Part shown: piece by piece, positions 54,315-64,000 of the stretch
Position numbering within the stretch: the first letter of the stretch is position 1
Layout: every line of letters begins with the position of its first letter
Assembly (NCBI GenBank): GCA_017979445.1
Contig: CM030718.1
Span: 26,593,021-26,657,020, forward strand
Direction: 5' to 3'
From: Akebia trifoliata
Taxonomy: Eukaryota; Streptophyta; Magnoliopsida; Ranunculales; Lardizabalaceae
Length of the DNA stretch: 64,000 bases
Notes under the pieces: model-generated
What the model was told of the DNA's origin: nothing
Seen by the model: the letters and a program-made list of their open reading frames with translations, nothing else
The model's database searches: none
Made by a program: the position numbers and the translations under genes

Positions 54315-57300
54315 ATGGCGACGATCCAGACTGTGAAGGCAAGACAGATCTTCGATAGCCGTGGAAATCCAACGGTCGAGGTTTGTAGATCTTCAAATAT
54401 GTGTTAAAATAGCCTTTAGATCTTCTTGTTTTGAACGCGAATCCGATCTCTCTACATAGCGGAACCGCTGGTTTCGAGGAGTCGTGCTACAGTGACTTTC
54501 TTAGGCACTGCGTTCAACACTTCCCTGACGTGGAAGTGCACAGATAACCATAGATTTCTTTTGTCCAGAATCCAGATACAAAGTTAAAAAATCGACTGTT
54601 CTCTATGCACTGCCACGTCATCACAGTGTTGAACGCAGTGTCCAACTAAGTCAGTTCAGCATTTTCCATTAAATAATAACTTTCCCTTTGAGCAGAGAGA
54701 TCTCCGTGGATCGTTGGTTAGTGATACTAATTCTTGTTAACATGTGCTCTTAGGGCACCTGTTAAGGTGCATTAAATACACCTTGGAGGGTATTTTTTTA
54801 AATAAAAAAAATTTTGAGGGCATTTTTGTAAGGAAATATTTTTCCAAGTTTTACTTAACGCATCTTGGAAATAAGGTTTGGAAAAAGGAAAATGCTGAAC
54901 AAAAAGTATTTACTGCGATTCTCACAAATCTGACGTGGACGTGCACATAACCATAGATGTGTTTTCTTGTGATACGAGTAAAACTATCTACGGTTATGTA
55001 TGCATGTCCACGTCAGAATTATGAGAATCACAGTAAATCCTGTGTCACCCCAGCACGACTCAAAAAGGAAAAATTAAAAAAACAAGCATAAGAGTCATTC
55101 TTTTCATCTTTAAAGCCCTGTTTGGATAGAAAGTAACTGTAGAAGAAAGTGTTTTTATGAGAAAGTAGCTTTTAGAACGTTCAAAGTTCCTTTTTGCTTT
55201 TTAAAAAGTTAAAATTTTTATTTTTTAAAAATAATTTTTTTTGTTATATAGTTAAATCCAAAATAACTTTTCAACTTTTAAAATTAAAACAATTACTTTT
55301 TTTCAATATATCCAAATGGTCGGGTTCAGGAATAAGTCGGCAAAAGTGAAAATTCGGTAAAATCAAGAAACGTTGGTAAAAAGTCGGGAAAAATTAAGAT
55401 AGTTTAACTGTTTTTATTAGTGGGTTGGTCTCGTATTATATCATCAAGTTCCATATTAAACTAGAATGATAAATAAAAAATTCCCATGTTGATGTCATCT
55501 ATGCATCCATAAGAAGTAACTATAGATCCACAACATATTCAAGGTTTATATTATTCAAAATATAAAAAATATCACAATCGTGAATTCGAATTAGGATTCA
55601 TTAACAGATCAAAAACATCAAATTAATGTCATTAATTTGCATCATCATTATTTTATGCATTATTCGCGATTTAATCTTGAAGTTTAGAAAAGGCACATAT
55701 TATTAAATCAGTGAAGGAAAAAAGTCACGATTTAATCGACATTTTTTCAATAAGTCGGAAACTTTGGTGACTATTGTATGTTCTTAATGGAAAAAAATTG
55801 GTCCTTATGTTGAAGTGCATTTGTAGGTGGATATCATACTATCAGATGGTTCCTTGTCTAGAGCTGCAGTTCCAAGTGGTGCATCTACAGGTGAGATTAT
55901 CAGATTTGTTGACCCCAAATTACCCACCCTATTAATGTTCATCTAATCTTCTATTTTGCATGTATTAAGAGAATGGGAAGCTTTTTTGTTTTGGGGTCTT
56001 GAAAAATAAATTCATAAGAAATTTTCATAAAGGCCTTGTATAGAAGCTTAGAAATTTTTTCTTTAAAAAGATTTTTTAATATTTAAATTTAAAGAAATTT
56101 GTTTTGAGGACATAATTTCCAAGGGAAAATGTACTAAGCTCCCTTATATTGCCTAAACAGAAATTTCTTCAATAAAAAATAAGGACAAATTTTCTAAGCT
56201 TCCATACAGAGCCTTAGTTAGGCACAAACATGGTTATTTCATGTGATATTTTATTTTTTAGGTGTATATGAAGCACTTGAACTACGAGATGGAGGGACTG
56301 ATTACCTTGGAAAAGGTGTTATGAAGGTCAGTTCTTTTTTTCTTTTATCTTTTATGTAAGATTTGATGGAATAATAGATGAATGATTTTCTCATCTTCAT
56401 GTAAATAAGCATATTATTTTGCAATGAAAACATATAGGTACGGTAAATTTAGACAACTTAAGGAAATTGTAATGGTGCCCTTCATAAATTACAAAATAAT
56501 TCTAAATATTAGCATTATCATGAATTTATATAGTTTGGAGGCATTTTGGCAGAAAAGTGGCCAAAATGATAAATAAATCGTCACGAAGGGCCATTTTCTT
56601 TGTTTGTTTGTTTTTATTTTTGCTGGGCAAACAAGGAGTTAGTGGTCAGTAGAGGTTAAGGTTGATTCAACACTCGTCAAGGCTTACCAACTTAACTAAG
56701 TTGGCACCTTCCCAAAGGGGGGAATTTTCATTATATATTTTAGAGATATAAATGGGTTTGAAATAATTAGTTTTTTGAGATTGGTAAGAAAATCATTTTG
56801 TAGTAGTTTCCATGAATTTGAAAAACCCGATTCAAGGGATTTGGATTCTAGAGTATTAGTTGGTGCCATAAGTTAAATTGATGATCCAAAATATAGATGG
56901 AGATGTACCTTTCATAATCCACGTGCCAATGATCCAATGTGCGCAAATCCCTAAGTCGTGAACCTTGATCCACGTGTTCTTTAATTGTCTAAATTCACCT
57001 TATCTCTCTTCTTTATGTTGTATCGGCTAGGGTTTTAGTGATTGATGGAGATCAACACAATTCAAGACTCAATCTTTTCTCGGGTTTTATGCATGTATAT
57101 CCCTTATATTATGAGGTGCCGATCCACTTAAATAGATAGAAATAGAGGGCCTAGGGATCCTATCTTAATAGGATTTCTATCCATCAAGGTTTCCTACAAA
57201 AACCTAAAAAGTAATTCTAATTCTAATTTAATTGGGATTTATCCTTATTTATTGACGTCTCTACAATATAGAATACTTGTGCAAGTCAAAAACCTAAAAA

Positions 57301-58093
57301 TGTGTAGGTCAATTGGGTCACACAGGTATTGGGTTCTAACATTGACAACCATATTGTTTCTTTTTGTTGCAGGCTGTCTCAAATGTCAACACCATCATCG
57401 GACCTGCATTGGTTGGAAAGGTTTGCTTCGTCTAGTTATTTTATTTTAAGAGAGTTTTTTTTTATTTCATCTTCAATGTTCAAAAAGTCTGGCTTGGCAA
57501 AACACCTAAGTTTTCTAGTTTGCTAAACATCGCCCTACCTTTGAATTTCAATATTCTCTTCATTTTCATAGGACCCAACGGAACAGACGGACATTGATAA
57601 TTTCATGGTGCAACACCTTGATGGAACTGTAAACGAATGGGGTTGGTGCAAACAAAAGGTATTTTATCGGGTTTCATTGTTTACATACATATATTTCTCA
57701 ACAAACACCTTTATTTATTCACAATTTTTTGTTTATTGTTTTTCAGCTTGGAGCCAATGCAATTCTAGCAGTGTCTCTCGCAGTTTGCAAAGCAGGGGCT
57801 ACTGTAAAGAAGATCCCCCTTTACAAGGTAAAATTTCCTCTTGTTTTGATTCGACATATGTTTCTCAGAACCTTTAGATCAATAATCGAGAATTCTAGAT
57901 TATGTAAATTAGGGGCGCAACTTGGTTCGGTTTGGGGCCAAATTGGAACCGAACCAACATAGGTCGGTTCCATTAAATAAGAACCATAACTGAACCGAAA
58001 TGCCAATAGAACCAAACCAATGTCAGTTTGGTTCAGATCTATGGGTTGCCAATATTCTATAAACTTTCTTGGAAGTAACATATTTCTTATTGG

Positions 58094-58136
<43 letters not shown>

Positions 58137-60939
58137 CATTAACCTATCCATAAAAAAGTTATTAATTTATCCTTAAAAAATAATACATTAATCTATGTCC
58201 TAACTTCTAAAATAATTCACAATAAACTAATATTATATTTATTTATTACTTGAGGGTTCGGTTCTCGGTTTGGTTCGGTTCTATACAAGCCTTGAACCGA
58301 GAACCGAACAAAATTGATCGGTTTTCTTAACCCAAAACCGAACGCATTTGTTTGCCAAGGCATCTTGTAGCTAAATGCCATATCAACTACTCAATAAAGA
58401 AAAATGGAAAATTTTCATAGATGTTTAGGGTTTTCTATATATCAAGGAATTTATGGATCTAATGTTTATTATTTCTTGTGACGTAGCACATTGCCAACCT
58501 TGCCGGTAACAAGACCTTGGTGCTTCCAGTACCTGCTTTCAATGTCATCAATGGAGGATCACATGCAGGAAATAAACTTGCAATGCAGGCAATGCATACC
58601 TCTCGAAAATCCACGTTTATTCATTCATGTCAAGGAAATTCTACCTTTGTTTTTGAGTTTCTTATGGAATTCTGTTTGCAGGAATTCATGATCCTTCCTA
58701 TTGGAGCTTCCTCTTTCAAAGAGGCCATGAAGATGGGTGTGGAAGTATATCACCATTTGAAGGTATATGTATCGAACTTACGACATGTTTCAAAATTGTT
58801 CATTCTGCTAACTATGTTTGTGTTGAAATATTAGCACTATGTTGTGCTCCTGTTTTAGAGCTACACTTTGTCAAGTTGTATCTTGAGTTTCACAATTCGT
58901 TACTTATCTTTACTATTATGAAACTCAAGAAGTGGTACGACACTAAAAATGCCCCCACCTTATATTTAAACTTAATATAATCAAGGGGTCATTTTGGTCA
59001 AAAACTAAGAAAATTGCAATCCCACGTCCCTAAAATTGCGTTGGTTGGTTTTCAAGATTACAAAAATATCTTTGTTTAATATGTAATCTTCAAAACCACC
59101 CTTTAATTAATATTTTAATTACAAATAAGCCCTTCATAGGCATTCTTTCGCGCATGCCTCCTTCTAGTCATTCATGAGAGCTTTTATATATATGCATGTT
59201 TACAATTACTTGTAACTATTTTATAATTGTGTTTCTCTTGTTTTGTGCACATGAGACTTCGATTGTCACATACACTTAGGGGATCATCATACTTGCAAAC
59301 TGATAGCACAATTGATTCACAGGCTGTGATTAAAAAGAAATATGGTCAAGATGCAACAAACGTTGGCGATGAAGGTGGATTTGCTCCTAATATCCAGGTT
59401 AGGAGTCAGTTTTCTTAATTTTCAACATTTTCTCATTTACTTTGTTATTTGTTCTCATTCTGATTTTCATACTTTGAGAACTCAGGAGAACAAGGAAGGC
59501 CTCGAGTTGCTGAAGACTGCCATTGCTAAAGCTGGTTACACAGACAAAGTAAGTGTTTCAGCCAGTATTTCAGTTCTCTTCATTGATTTTTATGAGTTAG
59601 CCTCCTGACTTAATGAGAGATGGCAACTAAAGAAATGCTCCTTCTATAGGTTGTTATTGGAATGGATGTCGCCGCTTCTGAATTCTACTGCCCGGACAAA
59701 ACCTATGACTTGAACTTTAAGGATGAGGTATTTTCTATTTGTGTGCGTGCTCAAGCATGTGTGCGTGTGTGTGCAGTCATTCACCTATTTTAATAATTTT
59801 AATTGGTACAGAACAATGATGGGTCACAAAAGATCTTGGGGGATGCCCTCGTAGATCTGTACAAATCATTTGTCAACGAGTACCCAATTGTTTTCATAGA
59901 AGACCCATGTGTGTGTGCATGTGCGCACCTATTTTAATAACTTTAATTGGTACAGAACAATGATGGGTCACAAAAGATCTCAGGGGAGGCCCTCGTAGAT
60001 TTGTACAAATCGTTTGTCAACGAGTACCCGATTGTTTCCATAGAAGACCCATTTGACCAAGATGATTGGGAACACTATGCCAAATTAACCAGCGAGATTG
60101 GAGAAAAAGTACAGATTGTGGGAGATGATCTCTTGGTCACCAACCCAAAGGTTAGTCAGTTTTTTTTTTTTTTTTAAATAGAAAATCAAGAAATATTTTT
60201 GTACATAGCCTTTCCGCAATTTCTTAATCTCGATGACCAATTAATGTTCACAGAGAGTTGAAAAGGCAATCAAGGAGAAAGCATGCAACGCTCTTCTTCT
60301 CAAGGTACAATCACTATTAATCTTGTTGGTTCAAATCTCAAAAGTACAGATCATCAACCTCTTGTGCAACAGGTCAACCAAATTGGGTCTGTCACGGAGA
60401 GCATTGAAGCCGTGAAAATGTCTAAGCGGGCGGATTGGGGTGTCATGGCTAGCCATCGCAGGTTTGTAATTCTCAACCTCATGATTCAACTTCAAATTAT
60501 GATTACACTTCAAAAAAAGTGTTAATTAGTTAATTGGTTTATATCAATCGGTTGCAGTGGAGAGACAGAAGACACTTTCATTGCCGATCTTTCTGTGGGC
60601 TTGGCCACGGTAATTTTCTTAATTTGAATCGAAGTCTTCTAGCCTTAATTCAAGTAAATTACACCCTCATTAATTATTATTTTTTGAAAACAGGGTCAAA
60701 TTAAGACTGGTGCCCCATGCAGATCCGAACGTCTTGCAAAGTATAATCAGGTAGAAATCAGACCTTTTTCCCGATTTTTGTTAGACATCAATTTCTTATG
60801 TGCTTTGAATCTTTATGACTATAATTTATTTTGGTTCTTGTTTTGTACTTTATAACAGCTGCTGCGAATTGAGGAGGAACTGGGCTCGGACGCAATTTAT
60901 GCTGGAGCGAACTTCCGCAAACCTGTCGATCCCTACTAA
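54315..60939 (+). CDS. ENO2: Enolase (2-phospho-D-glycerate hydro-lyase), cytosolic
   Basis: Glycolytic enzyme converting 2-phosphoglycerate to phosphoenolpyruvate. Seventeen exons give 444 aa, the usual plant ENO2/LOS2 length: 54,315-54,380; 55,827-55,890; 56,262-56,326; 57,373-57,420; 57,572-57,658; 57,747-57,827; 58,487-58,588; 58,682-58,762; 59,323-59,397; 59,486-59,548; 59,650-59,727; 59,956-60,150; 60,254-60,304; 60,373-60,461; 60,558-60,609; 60,694-60,750; 60,859-60,939. It starts [20 protein letters not shown] with no transit peptide. Active-site elements are all present: SGASTG loop, [15 protein letters not shown] (metal Asp), [10 protein letters not shown] (metal Glu), GDDLLVTNP (metal Asp), LLLK (Lys 352), SHRSGE (His 380) and IKTGAP. 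Oddities: Asp 373 where RAGWGVM is expected, a GC donor in intron 7, and a partial duplicate of exon 12 upstream of the real one. Confidence 0.95.
54478..54668. repeat. HC hairpin element h in enolase intron 1 (family description)
   Basis: HC elements (110-200 bp) are foldbacks whose inner stem is roughly GTGCACAGAACCGTAGAT with a loop like CTTGTGTATCTCGAAG. Here the arms are CACTGCGTTCAACACT..TGACGTGG and the complement CCACGTCATCACAGTGTTG..AACGCAGTG. One outer end is GAGTCGTGCTACAGTG, the other (inward) GGAAAATGCTGAAC. Confidence 0.75.
54890..55066. repeat. HC hairpin element i in enolase intron 1
   Basis: Ends GGAAAATGCTGAAC and (inward) GAGTCGTGCTGGGGTG, opposite to element h. Arms ACTGCGATTCTCACAAATCT..GACGTGGACGTGCACATAAC and the complement GCATGTCCACGTCAGAATTA..GAATCACAGT. 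Loop CTTGTGATACGAGTAAAA. Confidence 0.75.
57909..58350. repeat. hAT-like repeat in enolase intron 6
   Basis: It starts TTAGGGGCGCAACTTGGTTC, the same terminus as the element at 42,932-43,963, and carries GGTTCGG/CCGAACC repeats and a (TA)n tract (58,097-58,132). The right terminus (near CCGAACGCATTTG) is poorly matched. Confidence 0.5.
59812..59908 (+). pseudogene. Partial duplicate of enolase exon 12
   Basis: A 97-bp near-copy of the start of exon 12 (59,956-60,052), with its own identical acceptor (TTTTAATTGGTACAG). It encodes [20 protein letters not shown] and then [12 protein letters not shown], then runs into a TG-repeat of intronic origin and a TAA at 59,935-59,937. The offset between copies is 144 bp. 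Use of this upstream acceptor would truncate the protein, so normal mRNA must skip it. Confidence 0.88.
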
Positions 60940-62040
60940 GGTTTTTGAGAAATCAGCTTGGGTCATCTTAAAAGTTGGCATATGTGGTGTTTCTGGATCA
61001 GAGTTTTGCTTGCATCGAATAAACTTGTAGTTAGGATGGGGGTTTGAAGACACCTTTTTGAATAATTGGTACTGAAGTTTTGTTTATCTTGTGTTTTAAG
61101 AGCATATAATGAGTTTGTGTGCTAAATATCTGTCTAGCAGTAACTTATGGATTTTAACTGAAGCAATATAATGTAAACTTTAATGATCTAAGCCTGTTTT
61201 GCCCTACAATTTACTTTTTACTTGCTCGACGAAAGTTTCGTTCAGGTGCTTATGAGTCCATGCCCTACCCCAAGATGGATCTAAGGGCATCTGCAGCGGT
61301 CTCCCTATTCTGCTTTCTTCCTCATATTTAAGGAGGGAAGTAGGAAGTTTTGCTTCCAAAAATAAAGAAAATAAGTAAATAGTTGAGAATAAAACATGTG
61401 AGCTGTAATTGATTGAGAATAAGTAAAAGTTGGGCTGACAATAAAAGTTTTCTTACGTTTGGGATTTTATATAAATATATGATCCTAATCTTAATTGTAA
61501 ATAATTTGATTGAGTGTTAGAATGTTTTGTAATGTTGAGATTATAAGTTAAGTGAATTTTTTTTTAATATTTGAAGCGTGTGTTTTAATCTTTAATTGGG
61601 GTGTAATAAATGATAATAAAAAAAAATTGTTTATATGAAAATTTGTGTTTCAAAATGACTTTTAAGGCTAATTACGAGGAAGCCTCCCTATATTTGATGA
61701 TAAGGAAGAGGAGACCATTGGAGATGATCTAAGCACCGAAAAAACAAGATTAATGATTAGTGTTTTTCATTGTGATGGGGGATTAAAGTGTTTTTAAAAT
61801 CAAGGACTTCTATTTTGGCTTTCATGATGATTAGGGATTCTAGTGATCTAAATCGATTTGAAAAGTTTAGTCATCCCCTTTCTTTACTAATTTGTTGTTT
61901 GATTTTCTTTCATCATGTTTATTGGAATTAAAGGTTGGAGTTGCACTTTCTCTTGTTTGTTGATTTTTAGAATTCCATTACCAAGAATTATATAAGTTCA
62001 GCTTGGAATAATTGATGATTAATGATAAAATGACTTGAAA
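60940..62040. other. Enolase 3' UTR and intergenic DNA
   Basis: 60,940 to about 61,200 is the likely 3' UTR. 61,405-61,640 contains pieces of the GGCACCCCAACTTTTACTTA-type MITE in reverse (AATAAGTAAAAGTTGGGCTG, TTTAATTGGGGTGTAATAAA). No further gene is seen. Confidence 0.5.
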
Positions 62041-62049
62041 AATCATACT

Positions 62050-62165
62050 AGGTATGTAATCGGTTTATGTGGCAAGTGCATAGAAATGTAGATTTTCTTT
62101 GCGTATCTCGAAGAAAAAGATCTATAATTCTGTGCACTTACCACCTCAACCGAGTACGATTTTTC
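62050..62165. repeat. HC hairpin element j
   Basis: GTAATCGG..TGTGGCAAGTGCATAGAAA and the complement TTCTGTGCACTTACCACCTC..CCGAGTAC enclose the loop CTTTGCGTATCTCGAAG. Confidence 0.65.
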
Positions 62166-62189
62166 AAGTCAAATTATCACGTCTCTTGA

Positions 62190-62378
62190 CTAATTGGAAA
62201 ATGTTTTACTACTTACGTGGACACTGGTCCAACACTGAGTTGACCTGGCAATGCATAGAGAACCGTGGATTTTCTAACTTGTTTTTTGAGAAAAAAATCT
62301 ATGGTTATTTGTGCCGTGCAAGTCAACTAAATGTTGAACCTAGTGTCCAAACGCAGGTAGTATAGCACGACTCTTATT
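62190..62378. repeat. HC hairpin element k
   Basis: Ends GGAAAATGTTTTACTACT and (inward) GAGTCGTGCTATACTACC. Arms GGACACTGGTCCAACACTGA..GTTGACCTGGCAATGCA and the complement GTGCAAGTCAACTAAATGTT..AGTGTCC. Confidence 0.7.
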
Positions 62379-62791
62379 GATATAATTGGGATAAAAACCA
62401 AACACGAATTACGTGCAAAATAATTTCAGGCTTTGACCTATACTCGATCGGTTGACATTTTGTAATGGAATAAATACACTTGGGAAATTGAATTTTGTAT
62501 GAAAATGCCTTCCAAAAAATATTTTTTTTATCAAAATATCCCCCACATACTTATTCCCACGGTGTATTTATTGGACTCTAGCGTGTGCCCTTACAACACA
62601 CATGTTAACAAGAAGACTCTTTAAAAAAAAATAATAAAATTTTAAAAAAAAACGATCTTGACTATCACTGAGAAAACCATCACCATCTATACATGCCAAA
62701 AGCTTGGTTTAAAGTGGGAAGAATAACGATCTTAGGAAAGCACACATCGGTTCAAGTCCATAAAATAAAATTAAATAAAAATTAAATGTCA

Positions 62792-62863
62792 TGCGTCTGC
62801 CGGGAGTCGAACCCGGGTCTATTGCTTGGAAGGCAATTATCCTAACCGTTGGACTACAAACGC
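62792..62863 (-). tRNA. tRNA-Gly (anticodon UCC)
   Basis: The 72-nt reverse-strand gene folds as a cloverleaf: acceptor GCGTTTG with CAGACGC (one T-G wobble), discriminator A, anticodon arm TTGCC-TTCCAAG-CAA with anticodon TCC, and T arm CCGGGTTCGACTCCCGG. The internal polymerase III signals fit: A box TAGTCCAACGG and B box GGTTCGACTCC. No intron. Confidence 0.96.
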
Positions 62864-63175
62864 ATTCGTACCAATATGGTTCACCGTTTAAATTAATACT
62901 TTTATTCCAAACAAAATTCTTCTTAACAAGCATCAAGTCATGAGGTTTGTCGGACAACTTGTTTCTTAGCTCTCATTAAACAACACCCTCAGAGAATAAC
63001 ACAAGTTCCATATAAAATATTATGTGTCATATAGTTAGAGAGAAGCTCAATATAAGTTCTAATTTCTCACATTTCAGGTATTTATTCAACCAAATGGATC
63101 AAACATAAATATTTTTCTACCTCACCCCCCAAAGGAAATCACTAGGTAAACCGCACTTTCCATGTAGGAGTGCAT
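62864..63175. other. Intergenic DNA without a recognisable gene
   Basis: AT-rich sequence upstream of the tRNA gene. Nothing supportable. Confidence 0.4.
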
Positions 63176-63179
63176 GTGT

Positions 63180-63412
63180 TCCCCATGTTTTTTTTTTTAT
63201 TTGTCAATTGGTCCCTCCAATAACTTAAAATTTTGGAATTGGGCTGATTTTTTGAGGATGATTTCCTTTTGTTTTATATGATTTAAAAATTTCGGATTGG
63301 ACTGATTTTTTTTTTTTATGAGGATGATCCTCCTCATAAAAAGCAATTTACAAATTAATGATAAAAATCAACTCAATCCAAAGCTTCTATAAACTATATA
63401 GGACAAAGCAAA
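63180..63412. mobile_element. Old TAF relic
   Basis: GGAATTGGGCTGATTTTTTG, GAGGATGATTTCC, GATTGGACTGATTTTTT and AAATCAACTCAATCCAAAGC are decayed pieces of TAF hairpin arms. The flanking (TA)n tracts are gone. Confidence 0.55.
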
Positions 63413-63639
63413 CCTTGGCTGCCGCAAACGAGAACCTTAATATTATTATTATCTGTGACCTCAATTATAAGGAAAATCGCAATCGTATCATTATGTGTGT
63501 TCTTTCCCTCCTACTGCTTACAACAAAAAAGACTTCCATTAAAGAACTTTGGGGAAGAAGTTAAAAACCTAGGGTCCATGACCCTTTGGGGTTATTAAAC
63601 TTTTAAACAGTTTCAAAGAGGTTAGTTTTGGTATTAAAA

Positions 63640-63872
63640 ATGAAAAAAAACGATTAGAATTTGGGGAGGGACAGTTTTGATACACCCTAACCCGATATGT
63701 TACACCCCAATTTCTTAATTTATTTATCACCCCCTCAATTATTAAAGATAAAATCACAACATTCAAAGTTTTGGCCGAAATTATTATCTCTACTTCATAA
63801 CTCATTCAAACAGTGTCAATAGTTAATAATTTTGATTAGGTTCATATAAAATCTTAAAACCCAAAAAAAAAA
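63640..63872. repeat. MITE copy without the TRIM insertion
   Basis: It aligns to 46,738-47,290 but runs CAATAGTTAATAATTTTGAT straight through the site that holds the TRIM at 46,911, so it is an empty-site witness. Confidence 0.55.
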
Positions 63873-63874
63873 GA

Positions 63875-63897
63875 GGGGGGGGGGGGGGGGGGGGGGG
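63875..63897. repeat. Homopolymer of 23 G
   Basis: An uninterrupted G23 run in otherwise AT-rich DNA, next to an A run. Either a real G tract or a base-calling/assembly artefact. Confidence 0.9.
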
Positions 63898-64000
63898 TTT
63901 AGACAATTATTGGGGGCGGGCATGGGTCAAAAAACCAAACCCGGGTTGGGTTCGGGTGAATAATTGTAATTGGGGCGGATTTAGCTAAGAGTGTCTCCAA

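Noticed and set aside
59323..59397. Possible frameshift between enolase exons 8 and 9
   Set aside because: Splicing [23 protein letters not shown] at normal GT-AG sites keeps the frame; no lesion.
62750..62760. GGTTCAAGTCC, a tRNA B-box match on the + strand
   Set aside because: No A box, acceptor stem or cloverleaf around it; probably chance next to the real reverse-strand tRNA-Gly.

Overview
The window is nuclear DNA of a dicot plant. It is AT-rich and intron-rich, full of transposons, and carries plant-specific genes: a CYP76A-type cytochrome P450 cluster, a DUF3475/DUF668 PSK SIMULATOR-like gene, a 17-exon cytosolic enolase and a plant tRNA-Gly(UCC). I cannot name the species. A 100-N gap at 22,112-22,211 shows that this is a draft scaffold.

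Layout. 0.25-35.8 kb is a decaying tandem array of CYP76A-like P450s on the + strand: A (5,230-8,565, intact reading frame), F (15,861-16,645, exon-1 pseudogene broken by a LINE), B (19,622-22,111, premature stop and then the gap), C (28,543-31,866, three frameshifts), E (32,505-32,974, part of exon 3) and D (34,160-35,756, one 1-bp frameshift). A 3'-UTR relic at 10.2 kb marks another lost copy. 22.2-27.6 kb is a transposon block: (TA)n-flanked foldback elements, a LINE and a Ty1/copia 3' half. 39.6-42.6 kb holds the PSK SIMULATOR-like gene (- strand) with an inferred intron in its leader that contains a 3 x 260-bp tandem repeat. 42.9-54 kb holds transposons only. 54.3-60.9 kb is enolase (+), and 62.8 kb is the tRNA gene.

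How the pieces relate. No P450 copy here has both an intact frame and an undisturbed promoter. A has the intact frame, but a 4.66-kb hAT element with a perfect 8-bp target duplication sits directly upstream of its TATA-like sequence. Paralogue B keeps the uninterrupted promoter but has a CGA-to-TGA stop. Five of the damaging point changes in B, C, E and F hit arginine CGN codons as C-to-T, as expected from decay of methylated CpG.

The most unusual material is the repeats. One ~380-bp family (called TAF here) lies in (TA)n tracts and has a constant double-hairpin core. Its outer arms differ between copies, yet within each copy the two arms still match each other. A second family (HC) shows the same pattern around a different core. 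There is also a ~2.9-kb palindrome, a solo LTR inserted head-on into another solo LTR of its own family inside a hAT element, and a 309-bp miniature LTR retrotransposon with a clean target duplication. Enolase carries a recent tandem duplication of part of exon 12, one GC-AG intron and a Gly-to-Asp change next to the active-site SHR loop.

All alignments were made by eye; repeat boundaries without a stated target duplication are approximate.
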